The notes beneath the pieces are model-generated. The model searched no databases and was not told the origin of the DNA. It worked only from the letters and a program-made list of their open reading frames with translations. The translations under genes were made by a program, and so were the position numbers. Source: Scedosporium boydii (lineage: Eukaryota > Ascomycota > Sordariomycetes > Microascales > Microascaceae). From it: a DNA stretch of 48,051 nucleotides. This document shows, piece by piece, positions 1 through 10,603 of the stretch (position 1 is its first letter; every line of letters begins with the position of its first letter). The stretch covers positions 1 through 48,051 of the forward strand of contig NJFT01000281.1 in assembly GCA_002221725.1 (NCBI GenBank), in the 5' to 3' direction.

Positions 1-69
<69 letters not shown>

Positions 70-289
70 AGGAAAGGAATAAAGAAAGAAATAAGAAAAA
101 GAATATAGAAAGAAATAAAGAAAGAAAGAAAGAAAGAAAAGAAATAAAAAAAGAAAAGAAATAAAGGAAGGAAAGAGGAAAGGAAGAAAAGAAATAAAGA
201 AAGGAAAAAAAATATAAAGAAAGGAAAGAAATATTAAAAATAAAAAAAAAATAAAAAAAAGAAAGAAAAAAAAAGAAAATATAAAAATA
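1..289. repeat. Poly-A and purine-rich low-complexity DNA
   Basis: The window opens with an uninterrupted run of 67 A, followed by A/G-only text built from GAAA and AAAGA words down to about position 285. No coding potential is visible. Together with the similar block at 536-780 it brackets a fragment of a decayed OrsD-like gene, so the sequence has probably expanded inside or beside that gene. Confidence 0.9.
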
Positions 290-1235
290 CTAACTTATTC
301 GGTATGACTTCTTGATCATGTTGATCGTCAGTGGCAGCTGGGAGAGCTGGGAAACAGCCTTGACTTCCACACCACTGAAAAATGAAGCCCAGCCCATCGT
401 TTTTACCCAGTTACTGATTTTTTCCTTCCCTTCAGCAGACTGGGCTGTGGAAATCGCTTTCTTCCGTGCTTCCCGGATACGCCTGTGACCCTGCTGGATC
501 AAGGCTTCATATTCTGTAGAAAGGGAAGACGGATGGGAAGTGGAATTTGAAATATCTAAGAAGGAATATTAGTGAAAGAAATATCATAATAAAATAAAGA
601 AATAATAATAATAAAAGAAAAGAAAAATAAAAAGAAAAAAAATAAAGAAAGGAAAGAAATGAGGAAAGGAAAGGAAAGAAAAAAAATAAGAAAAGAAAAA
701 GAAAAGAAAAGAAAAGAAATAAAAATTAAAAAAAAAAATAAAAAAAAAAATAAATAAATAATAAAAATTTTTCTTTTTACTTACTTCTTAACAGGTTATA
801 CCGTGGGTTACTGGAACGCACTACCCAGTACTGTTTCTGCTAGTTATTTTGAAAGAAGGACTGAAGTTCTACTAAATAGAAAGAATTCTTTTCCTTCTTA
901 CAGTAAGGGTTCCAGGTTAAGTGGGTATAGATATTAGACTGATTTACAGTCTTAAAACGACAGGAAGAACAGATAAATCCTCGATGGACCTGTAGGTGTG
1001 GAATTCGGGTTGAAAAATCATCTGGTAAAGGGATTTCATTTGGGTTGGAAGGTGAAAAGGAAGAACAATATTCTAGAAGGTGTTTTAGTTCTTTTCCTTT
1101 TAACTTGTGGATTCTTCGAAAGTGGTTTTGTATAGAATTTCCTGGTTTTAAAGTCGTATGACAGTGGGTACAGATCAGAAGACATAACGGCCTGTAGAAT
1201 TCCACACATGTGGCTCCGGGGATGTTGGAATCCAT
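290..1235 (-). pseudogene. Broken OrsD/DUF3505-like zinc-finger gene
   Basis: The first 131 codons (1235 down to 843) carry a C-x2-C-x12-H-x4-H pair set (C22, C25, H38, H43) and a second C-x2-C-x12-H (C89, C92, H105). This is the arrangement I associate with fungal DUF3505 proteins such as OrsD of the orsellinic acid cluster. After ELQSFF an in-frame TAG near 840 interrupts the text, which then resumes with KQYWVV. About 240 nt of purine-rich low-complexity DNA (536-780) follows. A second coding block (about 530 down to 290) reads ALIQQGHRRIREARKK and then NWVKTMGWASFFSGV, resembling the 'S-P-W-L-x-x-x-G-W' region of the same family. Stop codon plus simple-sequence interruption point to a nonfunctional relic. 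The family call rests on remembered patterns; the interruption is seen directly. Confidence 0.55.
536..780. repeat. A/G-rich low-complexity block
   Basis: Almost pure A and G on the plus strand (AAAGAAA, GGAAAGGAAAG and AATAATAATAA words), with the T content only in scattered ATAA units. It lies between the two coding blocks of the OrsD-like relic and has no reading frame of its own. Confidence 0.85.
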
Positions 1236-1240
1236 GGTTA

Positions 1241-1425
1241 GTAGAAGAAGAAGAAGAAGAAGAAGAAGAAGAAGAAGAAGAAGAAGGAGAAGCAGGGGAA
1301 GCAGGGGAAGCAGGGGAAGAAGGGGAAGAAGGAGAAGAAGAAGAAGAAGGAGAAGAAGGAGAAGAAGGAGAAGAAGGAGAAGAAGGAGAAGAAGGAGAAG
1401 AGGAAGGAGAAGAAGAGAGGAAGTT
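1241..1425 (+). repeat. (GAA/GGA)n trinucleotide repeat
   Basis: A run of GAA units grades into GAAGGA hexanucleotide units over about 185 nt. It gives long poly-Glu and poly-Arg reading frames that have no other protein character, so I treat it as a microsatellite. The strict purine/pyrimidine strand bias could allow triplex (H-DNA) structure, which is inference. Confidence 0.9.
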
Positions 1426-1744
1426 TGAAAGTGGGGCTATACGGAACTGGAATAACTACTGTTTTTGGTAGGCTATCTAGCTTATTATTGGCTGGGAGAA
1501 GCTGTGGGGGAGTGACTTAGAGCTATCTTGTACTTTAGAATCACCTTCTTTTAATTATTTCTAGTTAACTAGTAAAGCAAATTTCATTCCGACTTCGGAA
1601 TCGGGTTCTTCGAATTATTCCCATTCGGATGGTCATCTTTAGCCCCTGTGCATCACACGTGGTTATTTTTATTTTATTTTAGGAAGGGAATTTCCGCCCG
1701 GGAAATGCCGGTAGCCCCATGCGGCCGTTTAATGTATTGTTTGG

Positions 1745-1872
1745 AACCAAATGTTGTTTGGAACCAAGTATACCGTTCCCGCCACTGTGCTAGCACTGGG
1801 GATACATCTATTTCCTCCTTATTTTCTTAAGAAGAACAAGTCCTTTTTTTAGTTCCAAACAACATTTTGGTC
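1745..1872. repeat. Imperfect inverted repeat, about 20-bp arms
   Basis: The left arm at 1745-1764 (AACCAAATGTTGTTTGGAAC) and the right arm at 1852-1872 are reverse complements apart from one inserted base; the loop is about 87 nt. The left arm also overlaps a direct repeat of TTGGAACCAA. The setting is AT-rich and gene-free. It could be the ends of a small MITE-like element or a chance hairpin; I see no clear target-site duplication. Confidence 0.5.
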
Positions 1873-1963
1873 CCAGACAACACGCCCATGGTGGTCAGGT
1901 TTTCCCTTCGGAAAATTTTATAGTAATCTATTACTTAGTTTAGTAAGCTATTATAATATCTTA

Positions 1964-2309
1964 CTAGTCTAGACGTGGTTGATATTGCTCTACTAAGTCG
2001 GGGTCGTCATATACGCTCGGCCATTGATAGGTAATTTCGGTTCGTTAGAAGTTTATTGATAGTATGTTTACCGAAGTAGTAACCACGAGGGCTCCAGTAT
2101 TTCACCTGTGTCGCAACAGCCTCTAAATCGCCGACTTCACTTCTTGAGAACCAGAACCTTTTCTTAACTTCTGGCTGCCCGAGAGGAGAGGCAGAACGGA
2201 GGAGTGCCGTGGTAACGTCGGCAGCACCTCCCTTGCTAATATTCGAGGCGTCATCGTCATCTGGGTATGTGTCCGAGTTTTGCGATTTGAACTCGGTAAG
2301 ACTAGCCAT
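1964..2309 (-). pseudogene. Decayed 5' end of an MFS transporter gene
   Basis: From the ATG at 2309 a first exon of 68 codons ends KKRFWFSRSEVGDLEAVATQ at a GTGAAA donor (2105). Below it, at 2020 down to 1964, a second block reads PSVYDDPDLVEQYQPRLD and then TAG. The juxtaposition matches the cytosolic N-terminus that precedes helix 1 in a common fungal MFS (allantoate/nicotinate permease-like) group. The intron between them has no AG acceptor next to the second block (it reads AATGG). After the stop the sequence becomes AT-rich with no transmembrane coding. The rest of the transporter is missing, so this is a truncated relic. Confidence 0.6.
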
Positions 2310-3061
2310 AGTGACAAGGGCAGCACCGAAAACGGGGCTCGTGTTTCCAGGGCGAAGGTTGGAGGGCGTCCTTAGGTATTCACGTCGCAAAGCATGCCAT
2401 TCTCAGGAGGATACCTACCTAATAAGTTGCCCACTGCTTTCAGTCGTAATCACAGTCCAGCTTCCTTCCCCAGAGTACAATGCTAACACCATCTCACTTA
2501 GTACGTCCTATACACCTGGAGCAGCCCTTTTAGCGTAGTCACATGGCTGAGTCGTTCCTTGATAGCGATGATATTAGTGTTGCGCCGACGCCGAGTACGG
2601 AGTCACGCAATATAGGGCACATTTACAATAATCTCCAGGCATTTGTCAGATTCGGGAATGTTTTCACCACAGTCTACTACAGTTAAGGGTAGAAGCTGCA
2701 AGACTGCAAGAGGTTTATTCAAAAGGAGGGTGTATATGGCATGACGTGATTCAGGGGCCAGATAGCGTGTTTCCAGTCCACCGATAAAATGAATAATAAA
2801 GTTCCTCATTCTTATTAATACATTGATCACCGACAAGACTACGGATGTTTGAAGAGATTCGCGACCAAGGACCAAGGGGGGAGGAAAAAAGGAGAGGATA
2901 AAAAAAACTATTCGCCGCGCGGGATCGCCCACTTCTAAGAGTAATATGCTCCCAACTTCAGCCTGCCACCCACTTAAGTAAAACTACCCAGTAACAGGGA
3001 GAGAAGTCAACCCCCCCTCCAGCTCCATGAGATCAAGGGCCTCCGCGTTACGTCGCATCCA
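2310..3061. other. Intergenic stretch with one doubtful ORF
   Basis: This separates the MFS relic from the 3' end of the NO VEIN-like gene. A minus-strand open frame at 2603-2932 (about 109 codons, opening with GTG rather than ATG) has a hydrophobic start and a more ordinary C-terminal half (LAPESRHAIYTLLL). I do not recognise it and would not call it a gene without transcript support. Confidence 0.5.
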
Positions 3062-6000
3062 TTATTTTCCGTCCAACCCTTTCCTCATGCATTTTGACTC
3101 TTTTACAATAGAATCAACTTCCGCCTTTTCCTTTTGATACCCGGGATGAGGGTCTTCTGGAAGGCGCTCGTTGGATGCCCTGAATTGAAGAGCGTCGAAC
3201 CCAACGTCTTTGTTAGCGGGATTCTCTGTATTATGACGGAACCGAAGGTTGAGTTTAGCTTGGTAGGTTCGAGCATTCTCTAGAGTAAGCTGGCCATCCT
3301 CAAACAAGTCCCAGGGATCGGCGAGAAACCTAATCTTGGGTTCTTTGCGGACATCTGAGATATGTACCAGAACTGAAACGTCACGAGAGGGGGCGGCCTC
3401 GTCAGGGTGAGGTTGGTTGCGAACCGAGTTCCTACGCGCCTGCATATCACTTTTGTTAGTACTAATCCCTTTCGGTGGATCCCGTTAAACCTACTCGGTC
3501 AAGCTCGTCTTGTGTAAACTTGAAGTGCAGCGAGTCCATGGCCTTAACGTCAAGGTGATATATCAAGCGTGTATACCCTTGTGCCCTGCCGCACATACCA
3601 TCGAGCCGCATGAGGAAGGCACCGAATCTACCTTGCGTATCTGTGAAATTAAAGGTAGCACGGTCGCCGCCTCTTGAGCTCTTCGGCACCCACATGGTTT
3701 TGTGATCATATTGTGGGCCGAGGACGATGGAGAGAATGCCTGATACCTAGATGGAGATTAGTAGTTATAAGCTAATGCGACGTCAGCAGGACTACTATGT
3801 TGCGTACAATATGCTCCCCAATGTCAGAGTCACGCTGTGCGAGTCCCCTTACACGATCGATGATTGTCGGTGGATTGGCCGGAGTGCCAACCACAACACC
3901 AGGCATTTGTATGAATTCCAAGTCCCTCAAGACCCCATTCACACTAGACAGTGTATGCGGCCCCGCAAATGCGCGAGGCTCTACTGGACGCCCGAGAGCG
4001 CTGAGAGTAGACCGAGCAACTGCCGTGTCATAAGTTGGGGGGAGGTCCATCAAACGGTTATTATTACCTCTGAAGAAGAAAGGACTGAATCTCATGTGGC
4101 TGAGCAGTCGATTGAACCGTGAGCCATCACCCAGCTCAAGACGGCTCTTCTTGGTGTGGGCTTCTCGAGTTTGAAGGATAGGCCTATACTCGCCTTCCTC
4201 TCTCTCGAGCTCCTCGTCACCTTCGAGCGATTCGACTTGGAGCGGAGCGATACCCCTTCCCTCAAAGAGAGGATCGAGCCTCTCTTCCGTGGCAGTTAGT
4301 ATCATCGTAATGAGATCTTTGTGCTCGCTCGATATATTGAAGAAATCCCTCAACTGCTCTGCGAGCTCGCAGGGATACACTTCCTTCTCGTAATCGGCGC
4401 GTAGGTAGATTCGAAGGTCGCCAGCGTAATCGCATTCTAGAAACGAGGTACCCTCAGCGAATCTGCTATAAATCCGTTGGAGTCCGAGCGGCGCATGCCA
4501 GTGTTGAGTAATTTTGTCTGCCACGAAAACTTCCACTCCCCGAAAACAGGATCGTAGTTGAGGCCCATTGGCCAGATTCTCGCCCATAAGTCTGAAAACC
4601 AAGTTAGTTAGGGAAAGGACTCCCCGCCGCTGAAGACAAAGACTAGAATAAAATCCCCAAAAACAAAAAAAAAGAGAGAGAGAGAGAAAAACTGACCGAA
4701 ACAAGTAACTAGCGCGCGATCTATACCTCTTGGTGAGATCCTCATGGAGCTGCACGCTTCCACGCGCCTCTGTCACGCTCACCGCAATTCGACTGAGGAA
4801 TCGTTCTTCTTGACCTAGGTCAAGTAAAAGGCGATTAATCCGCCATATAAACTCAGGTTGGAAAGCAAGAACCGGCATAACCAGCTCAAATTGAGTCCTA
4901 AAATATGTTCTATCGGCAATCAACCACGGGCTGTTAGGTGCGGCAGAAGTCAGGTACTCGTAAGGCTCATTGGTTAGAGTTTTCGTGATGGGAAATATCT
5001 TCATAGCCCGAAGTCTCATTGACTGGTCTGCGGTAAGACCATGAATCTTTACGTGGGATACCAGCGCGAGAAATAATCGTTCGATATGGCGGCCAGGCTG
5101 CTGCGGCAACTGGGGTATTACTGCCGCTTCTTTGATCAGATGTTCAATCCCGGCGTTTGGCACTTTCATTTGTACGCGAAAGAACGTTTCAAGATCAGGA
5201 TACAGCCTCTCGAGTCCGACGGATTGGGTGAGCCAGGACGCGCCTCTCCAGAAACACTGGGATGGAGACACCCAGCGTCGTTCTTCGCTTTCATTCTTTG
5301 GTGGGACAAGAACAAGCTTCTCCTTTTGAGCCGCATCGCTAGAATCTGTCAGCGCAGGCTAACAGCACGGATCGGAGGAGGCCAGCACTGTAGGGTAATA
5401 CTTACTGCAACAAGTAATCTAGGGTTCGGTCCTGACTTGCTAAGCTACACTCGTCTTCAAGCTCATGCATAATGCGTCGAATTAGATCCACGGGTGTCGT
5501 GCCTGTTTTCTTTGCACCTCTTAGGCAGGCTAGGTAGAAATTAAAATCGGCGTTTCTGCTTATCAGCAGGGCATCTAGGAGCGGCTCCCAATTAGGGTCA
5601 TTGGCGTCTGGAATGTCGAGAAACGGAGCCACGGACCCGAAGTCCTTGGTGAGGTGGTCAATGGGGGCATAAACCCTACAAAGCTGTTCGGTCGTTGGGC
5701 TTCCCGTACAGTTAACCTTGAGCGTTCTCAAATATCGGACAATCGCTGCACCTTGGTGTTCGAGTGACGATTTGTAAAACTCCCAGCCGTCTTTGAGCAC
5801 GGTCACCCATTTTTGACTGGGGAATCGCGTAACAATGAGGCGGAAATCCTCGTGGACAGCATCTGACTGGGTCGTGGTCAAGCTCGAGAAGCCGCGAGCC
5901 TGCATTCGCGGGTAGATTGTTATCCCAAGTCTATCTCGCAAGAACTTGAGCCATTCTGTCTTTGCCGAACCCCCTGCTTCGAGATACATCGGGTGTAAGA

Positions 6001-8111
6001 ACCCGTATGTGTGTTGAGCACCACGTGGCAGAATGTTAGAAGCGGCACTTGGAAGTTTTGAAGGCAGATACATGACAGTACCTCGGCGGCAGGACCCCAA
6101 GTCTGACGCCATCCACAGCTGCAACGGTGATGTTTCACCGGATTCCCAGTTCTGGAACATGAATTCAGCGTGGGAAACAAGCTGGACAGGGAGCAAGGCA
6201 TCTGGTTTAAACTCCGGATTACTGTGAGTTTGGATAATGGCGCTCTTGATATGGTAAATCTCAAGCTGCAGGATGCCCAAGCGAATAAAAAGCTGGTTTC
6301 TGTCAAGGTCTGCGGCAGCTTCGGCGTCCACGATTGGTATCTCAATTCCACTGGGTATCTTCATGGCTGGATCGTTGCTTGGGAGGTGGATGAAAGTGTG
6401 CCTGATCGAGCTCGCTGCGACCCATGTTCCATCACTGAGAGGAATTATTGGTAACGATTGGAAGTAGGACAGGCTAGGTAGGTTGGATAACGCGCGAGCG
6501 AGACTGGCATGCCATTCCTGCGATTTCTTTTTCAGAAATGAACCTGGATCCTTCCGAAGGACTTTCATCATCTCATCGTAGAAACCTCTCTCATCCATGA
6601 CCTTGACACCCAGGAGGGTTAACATAGTCTGGTCGAGGTGGCCATCATAATTTCCAGCGGCATATTTATTTTCGTTACTCTTATCACTCATGAATGGGCG
6701 CCCATTGGTATCCTTCCAGACTCCGGGGACCGAAATGAGGCATGCCGGTTTCCTCTTTTTACCGTCCATGGACTCTAAGACCTCTGAGGATTTCAATCGC
6801 TTTAGAATGTCCTGTCTCAAGGCCTCGAAAAAGGGGCTTTGTGACGCGATAGTTGGCAAATAATGGATCCAGCGATATCTGAGCTGGTTTTCCAGACCGC
6901 CGATGTGACGGATGGCTTCAATGAAGGTTGCCGCGGAAGCTTGGGCCAGAGATTTATTCCAGGCTGAGTCGACGTGGACGTCTTCTCGGTTTGCGGAAAG
7001 AAGGAAATCTGCTTGTAGGAGAAACTAGGGGATAATCAGTCAGCATCACCGAGAGTAGGAGGACAAAATTAATTAAAAAGAATTTGTTTTAAAAGAAAGA
7101 TGCCATACAGGAAAACCATAGTTTCGAATTGGTAAGAAAGCGTAGACATTCTGAGGCTCGATTACAGGTTGCACCTCGTCTCGGTTGATCCCAGTGTTGG
7201 GGAAGGCGACAACCACCTCAGAATGTGTTATTCCTGGGCGGCGAGAGTCGGACGGGAGTCGCTTGGCTGAGCGCCGGAAAACGAAGTAATGCCTCTTGGT
7301 CCCGTTATTCATTAGCGTCATTGTAGATGGATTCTCTGAAGGCTGGCCGTGACGAGTAAGAACGCTCTCGAATGGCTTCCTGAGGGAAAATCTGTCCGGA
7401 GCGTACTTGATTTCGAGCCTCCTAAGTCTCCGGAGGAAGAGCAGAAGCTTCTCATCATATGACTGCATTTCGCTGATAATGAGCTTCTCGTCACATGCCT
7501 TGTCCAGCTTGAGCAGGATGGAAGTATATCCTTCTCTCGGCTTCTCTGGAAAACCATCCCAGATTGGAGCGATCATCCCCAGATGGCCATCGCGGTCGAA
7601 CCGAAAAGAATAATGTCCAGAGGAAATCCAGACGGTAGATGCGACCTTGAAGACTGCCTTGAATCCGATTCCTTTCTCACCCACGAAACCAGCAGATTTG
7701 CTTCTACCGCTTTTCGTACTTTTGCAGATTCGACAAATGGCCTCGACGTTCTGTTTGGCAAATCCACGCTCGTTGCAGTCTATTCTAACCTTCCTTGATG
7801 AATACGAGATGGATAGCGTCGGGGTTTCCGCCGTATAAGAGTTGTCGTCAGCATTCTGTATCAGTTCCAGAAGAAAATGGGTCGATGTTTGATAGAGATC
7901 ATGGGAGAGGCTTCTGAATATCAGTATAATATCACGATGCATATGCCGGACGCCGCCTGAGACCTGTTCTAACTCACATCTCTAAAGCAGACTCAAGGTC
8001 AGCTGCATTGTTGCCAATCCTCTCTGACCCATCCCCGAGTCCTTTGTCGCGACGGATCTGGCGGATGTGAGCTTGGGCTTCAAGGACAGACTGAGGGAAG
8101 TCGAGCTCCAT
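3062..8111 (-). CDS. NO VEIN-like GHKL (Hsp90-type) ATPase protein
   Basis: Seven exons: 8111-7978, 7913-7109, 7024-5406, 5338-4727, 4591-3808, 3746-3495, 3439-3062. The phases add up to 1527 residues. Exon 1 gives a short N-terminal helix; the intron-1 junction restores SLSHDLYQTSTHFLLEL. The Bergerat ATP-binding fold is visible: N-box ELIQNADDN (residues 61-69), NERGF (92-96) and the G-box GFVGEKGIGFK (120-130). The C-terminal part (exons 6-7, including QYDHKTMWVPKSSRGG and YHLDVKAM) resembles the nuclease-like C-terminal domain (DUF3883 type) of plant NO VEIN proteins. Length and layout fit the fungal members I recall (about 1,500-1,700 aa). Introns have good branch sites, for example CTACTAAT before exon 6. 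Intron 4 (135 nt) is longest and contains a GA dinucleotide run. Substrate and cellular role are unknown; the ATPase fold is well supported, the C-terminal assignment less so. Confidence 0.85.
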
Positions 8112-9310
8112 GGTGGGAGGTGAGTTTGTTTGAAACGAGGATGGCCTTGTCTAGTAGTCGGTGCGTTGGGTTCTATTAAAATTCCGTGGATCGTCGGACC
8201 TCGAGTCCTGCCAGCCATATTATATAGCCATGGTGTTTGGAGTGATTAAATCAGTGGGCGCACTGCGAGGCTTTCTTCATTTGAGGTCCTCCTGCTGACG
8301 AATGCACTGCCTCAGACCATGCCAGCTTTAGCATGACAGCACAACATCTTAAGAATGCGTTTTCCAATGTGTGGTCAGATCGGCCTGGAGTTAATCCGAT
8401 GTATTCTAGTAACGAGGCACGTTCAAACATACGTCCTACTACTTCGTCCCCGCCAACTCCAGTGTTTTCAATGTGGTCTCTTTCACTTGATTCGGGTCTT
8501 TTATTGAGATAGCCAAAGTTTAATATACCCTGGGGCACGGCAAAGGGGAAGAGGTACAGTCGATCGTCAACAGAGGCCGGTAGCACTTATCATTGCTGCC
8601 GGGATTCCACGGATTCCTCTTCTCGGATTGCTACCTCTGCATTCGGCATATCATATATAAGATTTCCGCATCAGTGTAAAAGCACGATTCCGGTTCTTTT
8701 CGCAACGCCCTATTGGAATGTAATTTTATACCATCACAGCATCCTCCCTTCTCAGCGTCCAACATTGAAATGGCACGAGTGCGGCGATGAGACTAGATTT
8801 GTCAGACACTGCGTGCTCTATTCCACGTGTAGAGCCTCACCTCGCGATCTAATATTTCGGATGAATTAATATAAAAACGAGGTGTGTCCTGCACTTGCTC
8901 CTATTGACCTCCTCCATTAGTCAATAGCGATTCAGTGATCACACGATCTTGCATACAGGGGCCAAGGGAATTCAATATCCTACATCAATTCATCTGTCAT
9001 CAGTCGACTTTTCTCATTCCTCCGCTCAGTAGGGCGACCAAGGGACCAAGGGACCAAGGGACCAGCGCATCCATAACTATCTCTACGAGGCGGCTGAAAA
9101 AAACGACGCCGTGTAAAAGATGATGCCCTTCCACAATAGGAATCAGACCCTGAAGTTGGACTTAGGAGCCAGTCGCGTTGCAAGTAAGAATTGTGTCCAG
9201 TGACTGCGCCCCGCGCATGTCAGTTGTGGGGACCGTACGCCTGCTACCTTACATCGTAGACCTAGCCCCTTGATCGGTGGTTAGATGGTGGGCCGATTCT
9301 TCAAGTCGGC
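8112..9310. other. Intergenic region upstream of the NO VEIN-like gene
   Basis: About 1.2 kb. A minus-strand open frame at 8251-8586 (111 codons, opening GTG, no ATG near its start) contains RLYLFPFAVPQGILNFGYL and looks mildly coding, but I cannot place it in a family or find a clean upstream exon. At 9037-9065 there is a small tandem repeat of ACCAAGGG (3.6 copies). The 5'-flanking signals of the NO VEIN-like gene should lie just above 8111; no clear TATA box is seen. Confidence 0.5.
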
Positions 9311-10603
9311 TCAAAGGCTGGAGCTAACTTCCCACCTTGTTTCAACGGTGATGGCTCCACGGGCTGTGCCTTCCTTCTTCAATTTCCCGCCGGCCTGGGC
9401 AGCTGGAGCGTCGGCCGAGAACCCGTGTTCCATAGTTTTCAGCTGCACTTCCGAGCCATCGCCATCGCCATCGTGCAGCTCCTCAAAAGGCCTACTGCTT
9501 CGTCCACCTGTCTTGTCTCCGGTGATGTTATATTTTAATGTAGCAGGTGTTGATGCCAACTTGCCGAACAAGGGTCGCAGATACGGTATGCAAGCCAGGG
9601 ATACGGCCACTGCAGGTTCCAGCGCTGAAAATAGGGTCGCGAGGAGCCCCGTATACGTCATGTCGGCGAAGTCGAGGTGAGGCAAAGTAATCTGTCGGTA
9701 GATTGAAATTGCACAGGTCCTGAAAGAGCCAAGAATGTCAGCGGTGGACAGGGTAGTGGTTTGAAGAAATTCTCCTTACATGATGCCTACAGCAAACATT
9801 CCGATCAGGACAATCTTTTTGAGCAATGGCAGGTGCAGCTTGTACAAAAACGGCATCGGCAAGCCCAATACTAGAATATCAGTGACAATATTGAACGCAC
9901 CCATAATGAAATAAAAGTCTCTTTGGCTGCCACATTTCCCATCGATGCTGAGGTCCCAATTCCGAGCGAACGGCTTGCAGATTAGGAGCTGACCGAGAAT
10001 GTTGCCCGTGTTCCAGAGGATGATGAAGCCACTGAGGATGCGTGCCGGCACGATCATGCGGCGCATTGGCATGAGAGTAGTGTATAATAAAAGAACGGAT
10101 AGCTTGCTAAAACATATAGCCAGGTTCCACAGGATGCAGAAGGCCAAAATCCCCTACAGAGTAGTACCATTTAGTTTTGCGCTCGTATTCAGGGTGGAGG
10201 GACTAGGGACGCGTAAAAAGATCACGGAAACGCCCTACCTTGAAAAAGGAAACCAAGGTCTGTGGGCCGAACCTGCTGGCTACCTCCGTCAGGTGGAAGC
10301 CAAACCCACCATGCAGGACCATTACCCAGCAGTCGACATGGAGTCCGATGTTGAACATCTCGAGGTCGGCATGTTAGAGGATGGAGCAAGGCGGCGGATG
10401 GGATGGGAAGGTCTGTGGCCTACCAGTCCGACTAGAATACAGTAATCACTCCCATCCAAGGTCCTATGCGTGAGCTTCCTTGCGTAGAGGCGAAGGCCAA
10501 CAAAGGCTGAAGGTACGAAAATCGATAGTGCCGATATTGCAATCATAGCAATTTGGCCTTTATTCTCGATGGGTATCGGTGATTCGAACTGTATAGCCTC
10601 CAT
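9311..10603 (-). CDS. Rhodopsin-domain (PTH11-like) integral membrane protein
   Basis: Four exons: 10603-10424, 10358-10239, 10153-9780, 9719-9311; the phases sum to 360 residues. The N-terminus lies outside the membrane, followed by seven likely hydrophobic segments (from IAMIAISALSIFVPSAFVGL through MTYTGLLATLFSALEPAVAV) and a hydrophilic, Gly/Lys/Glu-rich tail of about 85 residues. Features of the fungal rhodopsin-like/PTH11 superfamily are visible: the LYARK and DGSDY motif after helix 1, LAICFSKLSVLLLY in helix 3, a LICKPFARNWD segment before helix 5, and a late Glu-Pro (SALEP) in helix 7. Intron 1 ends immediately before MFNIGLH and intron 3 splits the GIM codon, both conserved positions in this family. 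It lacks a CFEM domain, unlike the second receptor at 36.9-38.6 kb. The ligand is unknown. Confidence 0.85.

Noticed and set aside
1208..1471. Open frames encoding poly-Glu and poly-Arg stretches
   Set aside because: They are the direct translation of the GAA/GGA microsatellite in two frames and have no other protein features.
7407..7838. Several plus-strand ORFs inside the ATPase gene
   Set aside because: Antisense shadows of the GHKL domain exon.
9285..9680. Plus-strand ORF antisense to the first receptor gene
   Set aside because: It mirrors the last exon of a well-supported gene and has no features of its own.
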